NCBI GenBank assembly: GCA_050944435.1
Contig: JBMNRB010000006.1
Location: 90,261 to 154,260 of the forward strand
Length of the DNA stretch: 64,000 nt
Source: Ruminococcus_G sp050944435
Lineage (GTDB): Bacteria > Bacillota > Clostridia > Lachnospirales > Lachnospiraceae
Direction: 5' to 3'
This document shows positions 7,717 through 16,368 of this stretch, one piece after another. Positions within the stretch are counted from its first letter, which is position 1, and each line of letters opens with the position of its first letter. The position numbers and the translations under genes are program-made. The notes beneath the pieces were generated by a model. It searched no databases. It had not been told where the DNA came from and was given only the letters and a program-made list of their open reading frames with translations.

Positions 7717-9009
7717 TTAGGCATTCCTGTGTTTTTTTGCATATCGGTAAGAGGCAAAGCAAACAACGGCTCCCAAAAGAGCACAGCCGATGCCCCAGTA
7801 CCAGATGTAGTTATATCCGGCCAGTCCGTGCTGATCCAGCCAGCGTCCGGCCAGCTTTGCAAAAAATACGTCCGGCAGATAGCCGATCAAAGACATAATA
7901 CCGGTGGTAACACCGGTCAGCCGGACAGGGATTCCCACTTCTGACGGAACAGCAAAGTACAGTCCTCTCATTCCAGTATAAGCTATCGCGAAAATAAAGG
8001 TGGAGGCAATGCACAGAGTGAAATTTCCGGCGGACAGCAGCATAACAAAAATCAGGATACCGGATATCAGGCTGTATAAGCCGATGGTCTTCGATTCAGA
8101 TTTAAGTTTCACCGCCACATAGCCGATGGCAAAAGTGGAGATGGCTGCGATAAAATAGTTGCGGATGATGGCAAAAGTTGCGGCCTGGGAGGCAGACACT
8201 CCGATTACATTGGAGGTATAAGCTCCCAGATACCCGCTGGCGCATGCGGTAATGGAGTAGCCGAAAAACAGTATGGCGGTGGCAAGCCAGGTACCGGGCA
8301 GTTTCAGTACTGCGGCAGCCCCTTTCAGCGTGAAAGGTTCCGCTGCGGCAGCCTCGTCTTCTTCAGCGCCGATGACATTCTTCGGTACAAGGATCAGGCA
8401 GAGAATTACAGATACAATATAAATACCTGCGTGGACAAGGAGCATGATCCGCCATTTTTCTCCGATGAGAACGGGATCTGTGGTGCCGCTGGGCAGGATT
8501 GCCTGATTTAAGATGGCCACGCCAAGAAGGCCCAGACAGGTTCCGGTTATCCCGCGGATAAACTCGGAAGTGGAATACATCCGCCCCTGTTCTGAGGCAT
8601 TGCCCAACTTACGCGTCAGCTTCAGATAACCTCCCCACATGGTACCCTGACCGAAGCCAAGGAGGATAAAGCCGGCCATAAGTGCAGCTCTGCTCAGCAC
8701 CAGGCCGTACAGCACACTGCCTCCGGCCATCATTAATCCGCCCAGGACCAGCATAATCCGTTCACCGAATTTGTCCACCAAAAGACCGCCGACGATGTAC
8801 ATTACCATATTAATGGCGCCGAACACCAGGGCAAGATCACCGATATATTCGTTTACCACGGCAGGATCTACGATCGGGTGGGACTGGGTAAGTAAAATAA
8901 CGATCTGATCATAATAATTAAATCTCAGATAAGGGGTGATTACCATTGTTCCTGCAAAAATTGAAACGATAATCAGCAGAACCCATCGTTTGATTCCGGT
9001 AATTTTCAT
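7717..9009 (-). CDS. MFS transporter
   Basis: A 430-residue major-facilitator transporter with about 12 hydrophobic segments and the loop-2 motif GLLVDKFGERIML. The start at 9009 (MKITGIKRW) follows AGGAGAACAC; the longer open frame to 9120 begins inside the terminator of the tetR gene. It is the third gene of a same-strand set with a TetR regulator and an MttB-family methyltransferase, so it may carry the methyltransferase substrate, for example a quaternary amine or other methylated compound. That substrate is inferred from context only. Confidence 0.88.
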   Translation of the reverse strand: MKITGIKRWVLLIIVSIFAGTMVITPYLRFNYYDQIVILLTQSHPIVDPAVVNEYIGDLALVFGAINMVMYIVGGLLVDKFGERIMLVLGGLMMAGGSVLYGLVLSRAALMAGFILLGFGQGTMWGGYLKLTRKLGNASEQGRMYSTSEFIRGITGTCLGLLGVAILNQAILPSGTTDPVLIGEKWRIMLLVHAGIYIVSVILCLILVPKNVIGAEEDEAAAAEPFTLKGAAAVLKLPGTWLATAILFFGYSITACASGYLGAYTSNVIGVSASQAATFAIIRNYFIAAISTFAIGYVAVKLKSESKTIGLYSLISGILIFVMLLSAGNFTLCIASTFIFAIAYTGMRGLYFAVPSEVGIPVRLTGVTTGIMSLIGYLPDVFFAKLAGRWLDQHGLAGYNYIWYWGIGCALLGAVVCFASYRYAKKHRNA

Positions 9010-9076
9010 TGTGTTCTCCTTTACTGTGATAGGCTTTGACGACAGTGACAAAATTTTCCGGAAGGGGAACTGCTGT

Positions 9077-9113
9077 GAAAAAACAAAATGGCCGGGGAAA
9101 ATTATCCCCGACC
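9077..9113 (-). terminator. Terminator after the tetR gene
   Basis: On the minus strand a GC-rich hairpin (arms 9105-9113 and 9090-9098, one mismatch) follows the tetR stop immediately and is trailed by an ATTTTGTTTTTT run. It separates tetR from the MFS gene. Confidence 0.75.
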
Positions 9114-9116
9114 GGA

Positions 9117-9833
9117 TCACGTTTCACCGAGATTGTTTTCAGGAGACGCTTTTTTCTGCTGGGCTTTGTTTTGGTATCTGCAGCTGTTCAGAGCCATATT
9201 TAACGTATATCTGACCAGCTCCATACACTGTGCTCTGGCCTTCTCACGTTCTGTTTCGCTGGTGTTGCGGCAGCCGGCCAGAAAGTTTCGGGCGATAGAA
9301 GTGACCACAATACTGACGTAGCGGGCGTCTTCCACGGTCACAAGACCCTGGCTTGCCATAGTTCGCATCAGCATAAAGTCACGTTCTACCACATCGCCGG
9401 TGAGGAAGGTCAGGTAGTACTGTATGGAATAGATTTTGGGAGGATTCAGAGGAAAAACGCTGTAATACTGCATGATTGCTTCTTCCAAATCCAATGCGTC
9501 CAAACCCCAGAACAGATGATAGAATACGTCGGGCTTTTTAAAAGCAAATTTACAGAACAGTTCCCATCCGTTCAGATAACTTTCAATAATATCCGTGCTT
9601 TCGTTCAGCATTTTGCTGTAGGCCAGGGTATACTCGTCGAGAAATTTAATGGACGCTACCGTTACCAAATTATTCAGACTGGAAAAATGCTGATAGACGG
9701 ATGAGGGAGCACAGCCGGATTTCTTTGCCAGATCCCGGACTTTCAGTTCAGAAACCCGGTTGGAAAGCAGGGCGTTATAAGTGTGCTCAATTAATTGTTT
9801 TTTTGTCTGTATGCCGTTTTTATATGTAGACAT
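9117..9833 (-). CDS. TetR/AcrR-family transcriptional regulator
   Basis: A 238-residue regulator with an N-terminal helix-turn-helix (VRDLAKKSGCAPSSVYQHFSSLNNLV, read in two halves near residues 32-58) and a variable helical ligand-binding domain. It lies between the MttB-family gene and the MFS transporter on the same strand. It is a candidate to bind the two GAACATGTTC palindromes bracketing the methyltransferase promoter. Its own promoter is a perfect consensus without such a palindrome, so autoregulation is not evident. The ribosome-binding site is weak (AAAGG about 8 nt away). Confidence 0.88.
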   Translation of the reverse strand: MSTYKNGIQTKKQLIEHTYNALLSNRVSELKVRDLAKKSGCAPSSVYQHFSSLNNLVTVASIKFLDEYTLAYSKMLNESTDIIESYLNGWELFCKFAFKKPDVFYHLFWGLDALDLEEAIMQYYSVFPLNPPKIYSIQYYLTFLTGDVVERDFMLMRTMASQGLVTVEDARYVSIVVTSIARNFLAGCRNTSETEREKARAQCMELVRYTLNMALNSCRYQNKAQQKKASPENNLGET

Positions 9834-9888
9834 TTGCGCAACCTTTCGAAATCATTGATGAGGGATCTGTGCCCCCAACGTCTTTAAA

Positions 9889-9917
9889 ATTATAGCTTTC
9901 CCAGGTTAAAATGTCAA
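9889..9917 (-). promoter_or_regulatory. Consensus sigma-A promoter of the tetR gene
   Basis: On the minus strand TTGACA (9917-9912), a 17-bp spacer and TATAAT (9894-9889) form a perfect match to the housekeeping consensus, about 55 nt before the tetR start. Confidence 0.85.
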
Positions 9918-9939
9918 ATGATAACGGCGGGCAGCAGTT

Positions 9940-11364
9940 TTATAATGTATCTACCATATCCATCCACTGACGGCTCAGGCCTGCTGCTTCGAAAATATCT
10001 TTGATTTCCGCCAGTTTGGCAGGATCTATTTCCGGTTTTTTGTATCGGCTCAGGAGACGTGCCTTATACTGATCCAGGCGGTTCTGGAACTGATTTACAG
10101 GGTCTGCCACAGTACCGCGTGAAGTAACTTCGGGATTCATCGGCTCAATACGGCACCAGTCAAAGGTGTGTTCTGAGGTGAGATACTCGCCGGTATGACC
10201 AACTTCCTTTATATAATCCAGAGCCAGTGTATCTTCGTTTATATCAAATTCCCGAACATACCGTTTTACGTAGTTGAGAACTTCAAAATCCTGAAGAACT
10301 TTTTCAAAGGATACGGCATTGTAGCCATGAAGAATACCTGCCGCGTGGATAATCATGTTCATATGATTTTCGTAGCAGGCCATCAGGGTAATCATGGATT
10401 CATAACCACTCTGTGGATCAACGATTTTGGAATCCGTAATCGCTCCGCCGCCGCGGGAAGGAAGACCGTAAAAGTCTGCCAAGTTAGCTGCATATTTATA
10501 GCACAGAGCGCCTTCAGCAGATCCTCCGGCGATCTGTCCGGTCGCCATATCAGCGGTACAGGACTGACTGCCCAAAAGAACAGGAGTGCCGGGGCGTACC
10601 ATCTGGGCCAGAGCAATAACAGGAAGATTTTCGGCGATAATAAGCGCAACGGTACCGGCCAGAGTTACGGGAGAGGTGGAACCGGCCATGGAACAGTTGG
10701 CTACAGTAAAGGCCTGACCGGCTTCTGCCAGGGCAATAAGCGTTTCCGTCATATGTTTGCCGAACTGCATCGGAGAATTTACATCCACAATGGTAAACAT
10801 ACGGGGTTTCTTTTTCAGCTCTTCCTTTCCGCCCCAGGCAGCCTCAGAAGCTTTAATCAGCGCATCCATTACTTCCTGGTCTCCGGTATGGATCATCATT
10901 ACCTTCTGAGAATGGGTATACGTGGCGTACCACATGGCGAGGGCGCCCAGCCGGGGTTCCACGCCGTCGATGGCTACGATGGGACCGCCGTTGGTTTTAT
11001 AGTTATCATTTGCTTCAAAAAGCTTGATAAAATCAATGTAATCTTCTGTCGTGGCGGGACGTCTTCTGCCGTCCGGTTCTGTGATATAAGGAGCGCCATA
11101 GGGAGGAGCCGGATTAACTTCCTCTCCGCCGAAATCACAGTTGTATTTCTCATCTCCGCCGTACAAAGTAAAGCAGAATGGAGCTTTGCGCACCCAGTAC
11201 ATCAGCTGCTCTTCTGTAAAATAGGCCACATTTCCTTCGCAGCGGATTCCGTGTTCCATCAGAATTTCGATGGCTTTAGGATGATGGAATTTCATACCAA
11301 CGGTTTCCACGATTTCCATGGCAGCTTTATGGAGCTGCATCATTCTTTCTGACTGATAATTCAT
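9940..11364 (-). CDS. MttB-family methyltransferase (non-pyrrolysine)
   Basis: A 474-residue trimethylamine-methyltransferase superfamily protein. True MttB uses pyrrolysine at an in-frame amber codon; this gene has none, placing it among the non-pyrrolysine homologues (MtgB, MtpB, MtcB type) that demethylate quaternary amines such as glycine betaine, proline betaine or carnitine onto a corrinoid protein. Motifs include HHPKAIEILMEHGIR near the start and GLPSRGGGAITDSKIVD in the barrel. No corrinoid protein or activase is adjacent, so its partner must be encoded elsewhere. GGAGAAAGTTT precedes the ATG. The neighbours are a TetR regulator and an MFS transporter. Confidence 0.9.
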   Translation of the reverse strand: MNYQSERMMQLHKAAMEIVETVGMKFHHPKAIEILMEHGIRCEGNVAYFTEEQLMYWVRKAPFCFTLYGGDEKYNCDFGGEEVNPAPPYGAPYITEPDGRRRPATTEDYIDFIKLFEANDNYKTNGGPIVAIDGVEPRLGALAMWYATYTHSQKVMMIHTGDQEVMDALIKASEAAWGGKEELKKKPRMFTIVDVNSPMQFGKHMTETLIALAEAGQAFTVANCSMAGSTSPVTLAGTVALIIAENLPVIALAQMVRPGTPVLLGSQSCTADMATGQIAGGSAEGALCYKYAANLADFYGLPSRGGGAITDSKIVDPQSGYESMITLMACYENHMNMIIHAAGILHGYNAVSFEKVLQDFEVLNYVKRYVREFDINEDTLALDYIKEVGHTGEYLTSEHTFDWCRIEPMNPEVTSRGTVADPVNQFQNRLDQYKARLLSRYKKPEIDPAKLAEIKDIFEAAGLSRQWMDMVDTL

Positions 11365-11413
11365 AAACTTTCTCCTTTCCCCGGATTCAAAATCGGTTTC
11401 CTTTCAAAATTTG

Positions 11414-11484
11414 AAATTCGAACATGTTCTGATTTTATTATACCTCTTCTTGGGACGAAGTCAATGTAAAATTCGAACATGTTC
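11414..11484 (-). promoter_or_regulatory. Promoter of the MttB-family gene with twin palindromic operators
   Basis: On the minus strand TTGACT (11464-11459), a 16-bp spacer and TATAAT (11442-11437) form a strong promoter. Two copies of the perfect palindrome GAACATGTTC lie at 11475-11484, upstream of the -35, and 11420-11429, just past the -10. Both sit in the longer direct repeat AAATTCGAACATGTTC (11414-11429 and 11469-11484). The centres are 55 bp apart. The placement fits repression by a dimeric regulator, perhaps the neighbouring TetR protein. Confidence 0.8.
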
Positions 11485-11586
11485 ATATTTTACAATTTAG
11501 GACTTTTTATAATAAATTGTATGGACGACAGTGGGATGAACCCATCTTTGGTTCATGAATACCATAAATAAAAAAGGGCTCCGAAA

Positions 11587-12429
11587 ATGAAGCATAAAAA
11601 TAAATATACCGGCAAAGGAATCGGCGTGGCGGTATTGGACACAGGGATATATCCCCACATGGATTTTGACCGCAGAATTATCTGCTTTCAGGATTTTGTT
11701 CAGAAAAGGGCAAATCCCTATGATGACAACGGGCACGGCACCCATGTAGCGGGGATTATCGCCGGCAGCGGCAGAGCTTCCCAGGGAGCATGCCGGGGTC
11801 TCGCTCCGGAAAGCAATCTGATATGTCTGAAGGTACTGGATGCGGCGGGAAACGGCATGCAGCAGAATACCATACGGTCGTTGGAATGGATTTTGGGAAA
11901 TTACAAAAGGTACGGGGTAAGAATCGTCAATATTTCAGTGGGTTCTGTGACAAAAAACTATCGTCAGCATGACGGCCTGATCCGCGCGGTGGAACGGGTA
12001 TGGGATGAAGGTCTTGTGGTGGTAACGGCGGCGGGAAACGGCGGCCCCAATCCGGGAAGCATTACGGCTCCCGGCAGCAGTAAAAAAGTCATTACGGTGG
12101 GTTCCAGCGATATGCTGAACCATTATCAGAGGCTGTCGGGGACAGGGCCAACCAGCGAATGTATCTGCAAACCGGATATTGTCTGCAGAGGGCACGATAT
12201 TCTGTCCTGCAAAGCTTCTCCCGGCGGCAGGGAGTACACAAGGAAAAGCGGAACGTCCATGTCCACCCCCTATATTTCCGGCGCGGCGGCTCTGGCCCTT
12301 GAAAAAGATCCTCTGCTGACCAATGTGGAAATAAAAATGATGCTGAGGGAATGTGCGCGGGATCTGGGCCTGCCCCACAACAGACAGGGGTGGGGAGAAT
12401 TTGATCTGGAGAAGTTTTTGAGCTATTGA
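11587..12429 (+). CDS. Cytoplasmic subtilisin-like serine protease
   Basis: A 280-residue S8 peptidase of the AprX/intracellular type, without signal peptide or prodomain. The triad is intact: D18 (VAVLDTGI), H50 (DNGHGTHVAG) and S224 (SGTSMSTPYISG), with oxyanion N151 (TAAGNGGP). The ribosome-binding site is poor (AAGGG about 9 nt away), suggesting modest expression. The 222-bp space upstream holds the divergent MttB-gene promoter and a 7-bp hairpin (11536-11556) of unknown role. The icd promoter overlaps its last codons. The substrate is unknown. Confidence 0.88.
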   Translation: MKHKNKYTGKGIGVAVLDTGIYPHMDFDRRIICFQDFVQKRANPYDDNGHGTHVAGIIAGSGRASQGACRGLAPESNLICLKVLDAAGNGMQQNTIRSLEWILGNYKRYGVRIVNISVGSVTKNYRQHDGLIRAVERVWDEGLVVVTAAGNGGPNPGSITAPGSSKKVITVGSSDMLNHYQRLSGTGPTSECICKPDIVCRGHDILSCKASPGGREYTRKSGTSMSTPYISGAAALALEKDPLLTNVEIKMMLRECARDLGLPHNRQGWGEFDLEKFLSY

Positions 12430-12454
12430 CAAGCTTTCCACATTTGCATACAAT
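12426..12454 (+). promoter_or_regulatory. Sigma-A promoter of icd
   Basis: TTGACA (12426-12431), a 17-bp spacer and TACAAT (12449-12454) stand 45 bp before the icd start. The -35 overlaps the stop codon of the upstream protease gene. Confidence 0.85.
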
Positions 12455-12498
12455 AGAAACCGTGTAAAACAAACGGGAAAAAGATACAGGAGGATATT

Positions 12499-13701
12499 AT
12501 GGAAAAAATCAAGATGACCACTCCGCTGGTTGAGATGGATGGAGACGAGATGACCAGGATTCTCTGGAAAATGATTAAAGACGAACTGCTGCTGCCATAC
12601 ATTGATCTGAAGACAGAGTATTATGATCTCGGACTGGAACACAGAAACGAGACCAATGATCAGGTGACGGTTGATTCCGCCAACGCCACGAAGAAATACG
12701 GCGTGGCCGTAAAATGTGCAACCATTACTCCCAATGCAGCACGTATGGATGAATATCATTTGAAAGAAATGTATAAAAGTCCCAACGGAACCATCCGTGC
12801 CATGCTGGATGGAACGGTATTTCGCGCTCCTATCGTAGTTAAGGGAATCGATCCCTGCGTGAAAAACTGGAAGAAACCCATTACTCTGGCAAGACACGCA
12901 TACGGTGATGTTTATAAAAATACGGAAATGATTATTCCGGGATCGGGAAAAGTAGAGTTGGTTTATACGGCGGAAGACGGCACTGAGACGAGAGAGCTGG
13001 TACACAATTATACTGGACCGGGTATTGCTCAGGGAATGCATAATTTGAATTCTTCCATTGAAAGCTTTGCAAGAAGCTGTTTCAATTATGCGCTGGATAC
13101 AAAGCAGGATCTCTGGTTTGCCACAAAAGATACCATCTCAAAGAAATATGACCATACATTTAAAGATATCTTCCAGGAAATCTATGATGGGGAATATAAA
13201 GAAAAATTTGAAACTGCAGGTATTGAATACTTCTATACGCTGATCGATGATGCGGTTGCCCGCGTTATGAAGGCAGAAGGCGGATTTATCTGGGCCTGCA
13301 AAAATTATGACGGCGATGTGATGAGCGATATGGTATCCTCCGCCTTCGGTTCACTGGCAATGATGACTTCCGTACTGGTGTCTCCCCATGGATATTTCGA
13401 ATACGAGGCGGCTCACGGAACGGTGCAGCGCCATTACTATAAACATCTGAAGGGAGAAGAGACTTCCACCAACTCTGTGGCAACTATTTTTGCCTGGACG
13501 GGGGCTCTTCGCAAGAGAGGAGAGTTGGATGGCATAAAAGATCTGTGTGATTTCGCAGACCGTCTTGAAAAGGCCACCCTTCATACGATTGAAAGCGGAA
13601 AGATGACCAAGGATCTGGCTTTGATTACCTCCATTCCGAATCCGACGGTATTAAACAGCAAAGAGTTTATCCTGGCCATCAGAGAAGAGATGGAAAAATA
13701 A
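12499..13701 (+). CDS. icd: NADP-dependent isocitrate dehydrogenase
   Basis: A 400-residue isocitrate dehydrogenase of the eukaryote-like homodimeric subfamily II, converting isocitrate to 2-oxoglutarate with NADP. Motifs are MDGDEMTRI at the N-terminus, SPNGTIRAMLDGTVFR for substrate binding, DDAVARVMKAEGGF with the metal-binding aspartates, and EAAHGTVQRHYY for the cofactor adenine. It supplies 2-oxoglutarate for glutamate synthesis and NADPH. ACAGGAGG is well placed before the ATG. It is transcribed alone between its own promoter and terminator. Confidence 0.95.
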   Translation: MEKIKMTTPLVEMDGDEMTRILWKMIKDELLLPYIDLKTEYYDLGLEHRNETNDQVTVDSANATKKYGVAVKCATITPNAARMDEYHLKEMYKSPNGTIRAMLDGTVFRAPIVVKGIDPCVKNWKKPITLARHAYGDVYKNTEMIIPGSGKVELVYTAEDGTETRELVHNYTGPGIAQGMHNLNSSIESFARSCFNYALDTKQDLWFATKDTISKKYDHTFKDIFQEIYDGEYKEKFETAGIEYFYTLIDDAVARVMKAEGGFIWACKNYDGDVMSDMVSSAFGSLAMMTSVLVSPHGYFEYEAAHGTVQRHYYKHLKGEETSTNSVATIFAWTGALRKRGELDGIKDLCDFADRLEKATLHTIESGKMTKDLALITSIPNPTVLNSKEFILAIREEMEK

Positions 13702-13721
13702 ACAGCGGAAAGTAAAAAGAA

Positions 13722-13757
13722 GGAGACTGGCAGAAAAAGCCAGTCCCTTTTTGCATT
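13722..13757 (+). terminator. Intrinsic terminator of icd
   Basis: A hairpin with GACTGGC (13725-13731) and GCCAGTC (13739-13745) around an A-rich loop is followed by CCTTTTTGCATTTTTTT. Confidence 0.85.
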
Positions 13758-13819
13758 TTTTTCTCCGCTGCAGTAAAATATTTCGGTAAAGCAAAATTTG
13801 AAAGAGGGGACGGGATGAA

Positions 13820-14206
13820 ATGAAACCTTGCGTATTACTTTATAACTTTTCCGGAACAAAACGGGGAAGGATGTTAAAAGGCATCCTGGTGACTATGGGA
13901 GTCCGGATTAAGAATGTGGAATCGTCGGAATACCATCGTTCCATTGGAGAACTGGCAGGAGTGCTGGAAGGACAGGAAGAAAAAGAATTATGCAAAAGCG
14001 GCGAACTGACGGAAGAGATGATGATTATGTGCGGATTTGCCCAAAATATGATTCAGGAACTTCTCCTCCGGATTCGGAAGCAGGGCATGGCTCCGGTGGA
14101 CTTAAAAGCGATCCTGACGGAAACCAATCAGACCTGGACTTCGATGGAAGTTTACGAAGAGATTAAAAAGGAGCATCGGATGATGCATGGACAGCCAAAT
14201 GATTGA
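13820..14206 (+). CDS. DUF3783 domain protein
   Basis: A 128-residue cytoplasmic protein that matches my recollection of the DUF3783 family of clostridia. The N-terminal CVLLYNFSGTKRGRMLKGIL has the look of a small alpha/beta fold, and the C-terminal half includes PVDLKAILTETNQTWT. The function is unknown. The ATG at 13820 follows a purine-rich AGAGGGGACGGGATGAA site. It is a single gene ended by a long inverted repeat shared with the convergent ABC-F gene. Confidence 0.75.
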   Translation: MKPCVLLYNFSGTKRGRMLKGILVTMGVRIKNVESSEYHRSIGELAGVLEGQEEKELCKSGELTEEMMIMCGFAQNMIQELLLRIRKQGMAPVDLKAILTETNQTWTSMEVYEEIKKEHRMMHGQPND

Positions 14207-14211
14207 AAAGG

Positions 14212-14278
14212 TATTTTTCTGGAATCGGGTACAGTTTTCTGGTGAAAGGATATCGCTGTACCCCTTCCAGAAAAAATA
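14212..14278. terminator. Long bidirectional terminator hairpin
   Basis: Left arm 14212-14234 pairs with right arm 14256-14278 (13 bp, a small bulge, then 8 bp) around a ~21-nt loop. The outer ends are A- and T-rich on both strands. It separates the convergent DUF3783 and ABC-F genes. Confidence 0.75.
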
Positions 14279-14309
14279 TGCGTTAAAGCTGGCTGCGTAT
14301 GCTTTTGCG

Positions 14310-16235
14310 TCAGAGTTCTTCTGATTCTTCGGCCGTAATTTCCCATTGTTCAAAACGTTCTTCCAGTTTTTCCTGAAGCTTGTTCTGTTCCTCTGCCAGT
14401 TCGGCACAGCGTGCGGCGTCGGTGGCAATGTCCGGCTGGGATAAAAGCTCATCGATTTCGCTGATCTGCGTTTCCAGACTGGAGATTTCTTCTTCCAGTT
14501 TTTTCAGCTGATTTTCTTTCTTTCGCCGCAGAGCCTGTTCTTCTTTTTGCTGCTGCCAGGAAAGTTTCGTTTCTGTGGGAGCTTTCATCTGCACATTTTC
14601 CAAAGAAGCAGCGGTGTAACGGGCGGTGAGTTCTTCTTTCTTCTCCAGATAGTAATCATAATTTCCAATATAGTTGACCAGTGATTCATTGACCAGCTCC
14701 ATGATTCGTGTGGCGGTCTGATTAATGAAATATCGGTCATGGGAAACGTATAATACGGTGCCGGTATATTGATTCAGCGCCTGTTCCAGAATTTCTTTGG
14801 AAACAATGTCCAGGTGGTTGGTGGGCTCATCCAGAATCAGAAAATTGGCATTGGACAGCATCAGCTTTGCCAGGGAGACGCGGCCCCGCTCCCCTCCGGA
14901 GAGGGTTTTGATCTGCTGAAACACGTCGTCGCCGGTGAAGAGAAAGGCGGCCAGCACATTGCGGATTCTGGTCCCCGTGAGGCTGGGAAAAGCGTCCGAA
15001 ATTTCGTCAAATACGGTTTTTTCCATATCCAGTACATTGTGTTCCTGATCATAGTATCCGATATGAACGTTGCTTCCCAGATGAATGGTTCCGCCGTCAG
15101 GAGGCGTCAGACCGTTTAATATTTTTAATATCGTCGTTTTTCCCGTTCCGTTGGCGCCGATTACGGCTACCCGTTCACCCCGCTTGATGGAAAAAGAGAG
15201 GTGGGAGAAAAGCGGCATGCCGGGCCAGGATTTAGACAGATCTTCCACGGTGAGGACGTCATTGCCGCTCTGGATGGAAGGTTCCAGCACCAGACGCATT
15301 TCTTCCTGATACTCCTGGGGCTTTTCCAGAACATCCATTTTTTCCAGCATCTTCTCCCGGCTCTCCGCTCGGCGGATGGATTTTTCCCGATTAAATGATC
15401 TGAGTTTTTCGATGACTTCTTTCTGATGTTTGATTTCCTGCTGCTGATTCATCCATGCTTTGATTTTGCTTTCACGTACTTGAGCCCGCTTTTTCGCATA
15501 GTCAGAGTAATTGCCGCTGTAGACTGCCAGATTTCCCTGTTCCAGTTCAAATACTTTTGTGACGATGCGGTCCAGAAAGTACCGGTCATGGGAGACGATC
15601 AGGACGGCGCCCTGGTAATGAAGCAGAAATGTTTCCAGCCACTGGATAGAAGAGATGTCCAGGTGGTTGGTGGGCTCATCCAGCAGCAGAACGTCCGGTT
15701 TCATCAACAGCAATTTTCCCAGAGCGACTCTGGTTTTCTGACCGCCGGAGAGGGTCTTGATTTCTTTTTGAAATTCCTCTTCCTCAAATCCCAGTCCCTT
15801 TAATATTCCGGTCACTTCACTTTTATATGCGTAGCCGTTTTCCAGTTCAAAGCGGGAGGAGAGACGGTGATAGCTGTCCATCAGCTGCTGCAGTTGTGAA
15901 CCGGAAACCTGATTCATTTCCTGTTCCATCTGGCGCAGCCGTTCTTCCATTTCCATAACGGGCCGTTTTACCTCCAGCAGAATATCGTAGATCGTGGAGT
16001 CGCCGTCCATGTCCTGATGCTGTGCAAGATATCCCAGCGTCTTATCCTTTGAGAGAATGGTCAGGCCGCTGTCGCAGGCCATTTCCCCGGAAATGATTTT
16101 CATCAGGGTGGATTTTCCCGTACCGTTGGCCCCCACCAGAGCTGCCTTTTCCCGTTCTTCTATGTGAAATGAGACGTTTTTCAATATGACGTTGGTCCCA
16201 AAAGATTTCGTGATTTCCTGACATGATAATATCAT
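14310..16235 (-). CDS. ABC-F family ATPase (ribosome-associated)
   Basis: A 641-residue soluble protein with two ABC cassettes: Walker A GANGTGKST and GANGTGKTT, signatures LSGGQKTRVALG and LSGGERGRVSLA, and Walker B LLLDEPTNHLD and LILDEPTNHLD. There are no membrane segments. The inter-domain linker is charged (roughly residues 240-300) and the C-terminus is a coiled coil (KKLEEEISSLETQIS). ABC-F proteins act on the ribosomal E site; some protect against antibiotics, others are housekeeping factors like YdiF or Uup. Which it is cannot be told here. GAGGAG precedes the ATG at 16235. Confidence 0.92.
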   Translation of the reverse strand: MILSCQEITKSFGTNVILKNVSFHIEEREKAALVGANGTGKSTLMKIISGEMACDSGLTILSKDKTLGYLAQHQDMDGDSTIYDILLEVKRPVMEMEERLRQMEQEMNQVSGSQLQQLMDSYHRLSSRFELENGYAYKSEVTGILKGLGFEEEEFQKEIKTLSGGQKTRVALGKLLLMKPDVLLLDEPTNHLDISSIQWLETFLLHYQGAVLIVSHDRYFLDRIVTKVFELEQGNLAVYSGNYSDYAKKRAQVRESKIKAWMNQQQEIKHQKEVIEKLRSFNREKSIRRAESREKMLEKMDVLEKPQEYQEEMRLVLEPSIQSGNDVLTVEDLSKSWPGMPLFSHLSFSIKRGERVAVIGANGTGKTTILKILNGLTPPDGGTIHLGSNVHIGYYDQEHNVLDMEKTVFDEISDAFPSLTGTRIRNVLAAFLFTGDDVFQQIKTLSGGERGRVSLAKLMLSNANFLILDEPTNHLDIVSKEILEQALNQYTGTVLYVSHDRYFINQTATRIMELVNESLVNYIGNYDYYLEKKEELTARYTAASLENVQMKAPTETKLSWQQQKEEQALRRKKENQLKKLEEEISSLETQISEIDELLSQPDIATDAARCAELAEEQNKLQEKLEERFEQWEITAEESEEL

Positions 16236-16277
16236 TGGTAAACTCCTCGTATTGTACATTTTTTTTACACAGTTTTT

Positions 16278-16306
16278 ATTATATAGAAAAAATTTTCCCT
16301 TGACAA
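16278..16306 (-). promoter_or_regulatory. Sigma-A promoter of the ABC-F gene
   Basis: On the minus strand TTGTCA (16306-16301), a 17-bp spacer and TATAAT (16283-16278) stand about 42 nt before the start. It is back to back with the rex promoter. Confidence 0.75.
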
Positions 16307-16317
16307 CTCTCTTCTGT

Positions 16318-16346
16318 TTGACAAAGTTATAACGAGCAGATATAAT
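16318..16346 (+). promoter_or_regulatory. Sigma-A promoter of rex
   Basis: TTGACA (16318-16323), a 17-bp spacer and TATAAT (16341-16346) are a perfect consensus 22 bp before the rex start. I do not see a clear Rex operator (TTGTTAA-type dyad) here. Confidence 0.85.
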
Positions 16347-16368
16347 AAAAATGTAAAAGGAGGTTCAG

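Noticed and set aside
11536..11556. Hairpin ATGAACC/GGTTCAT before the cytoplasmic subtilase
   Set aside because: 7-bp stem without a T tract; could be an operator or chance. No evidence for a riboswitch or terminator.
16347..16368. Rex autoregulatory operator upstream of rex
   Set aside because: No TTGTTAA-n4-TTAACAA-like dyad is present between the promoter and the start.
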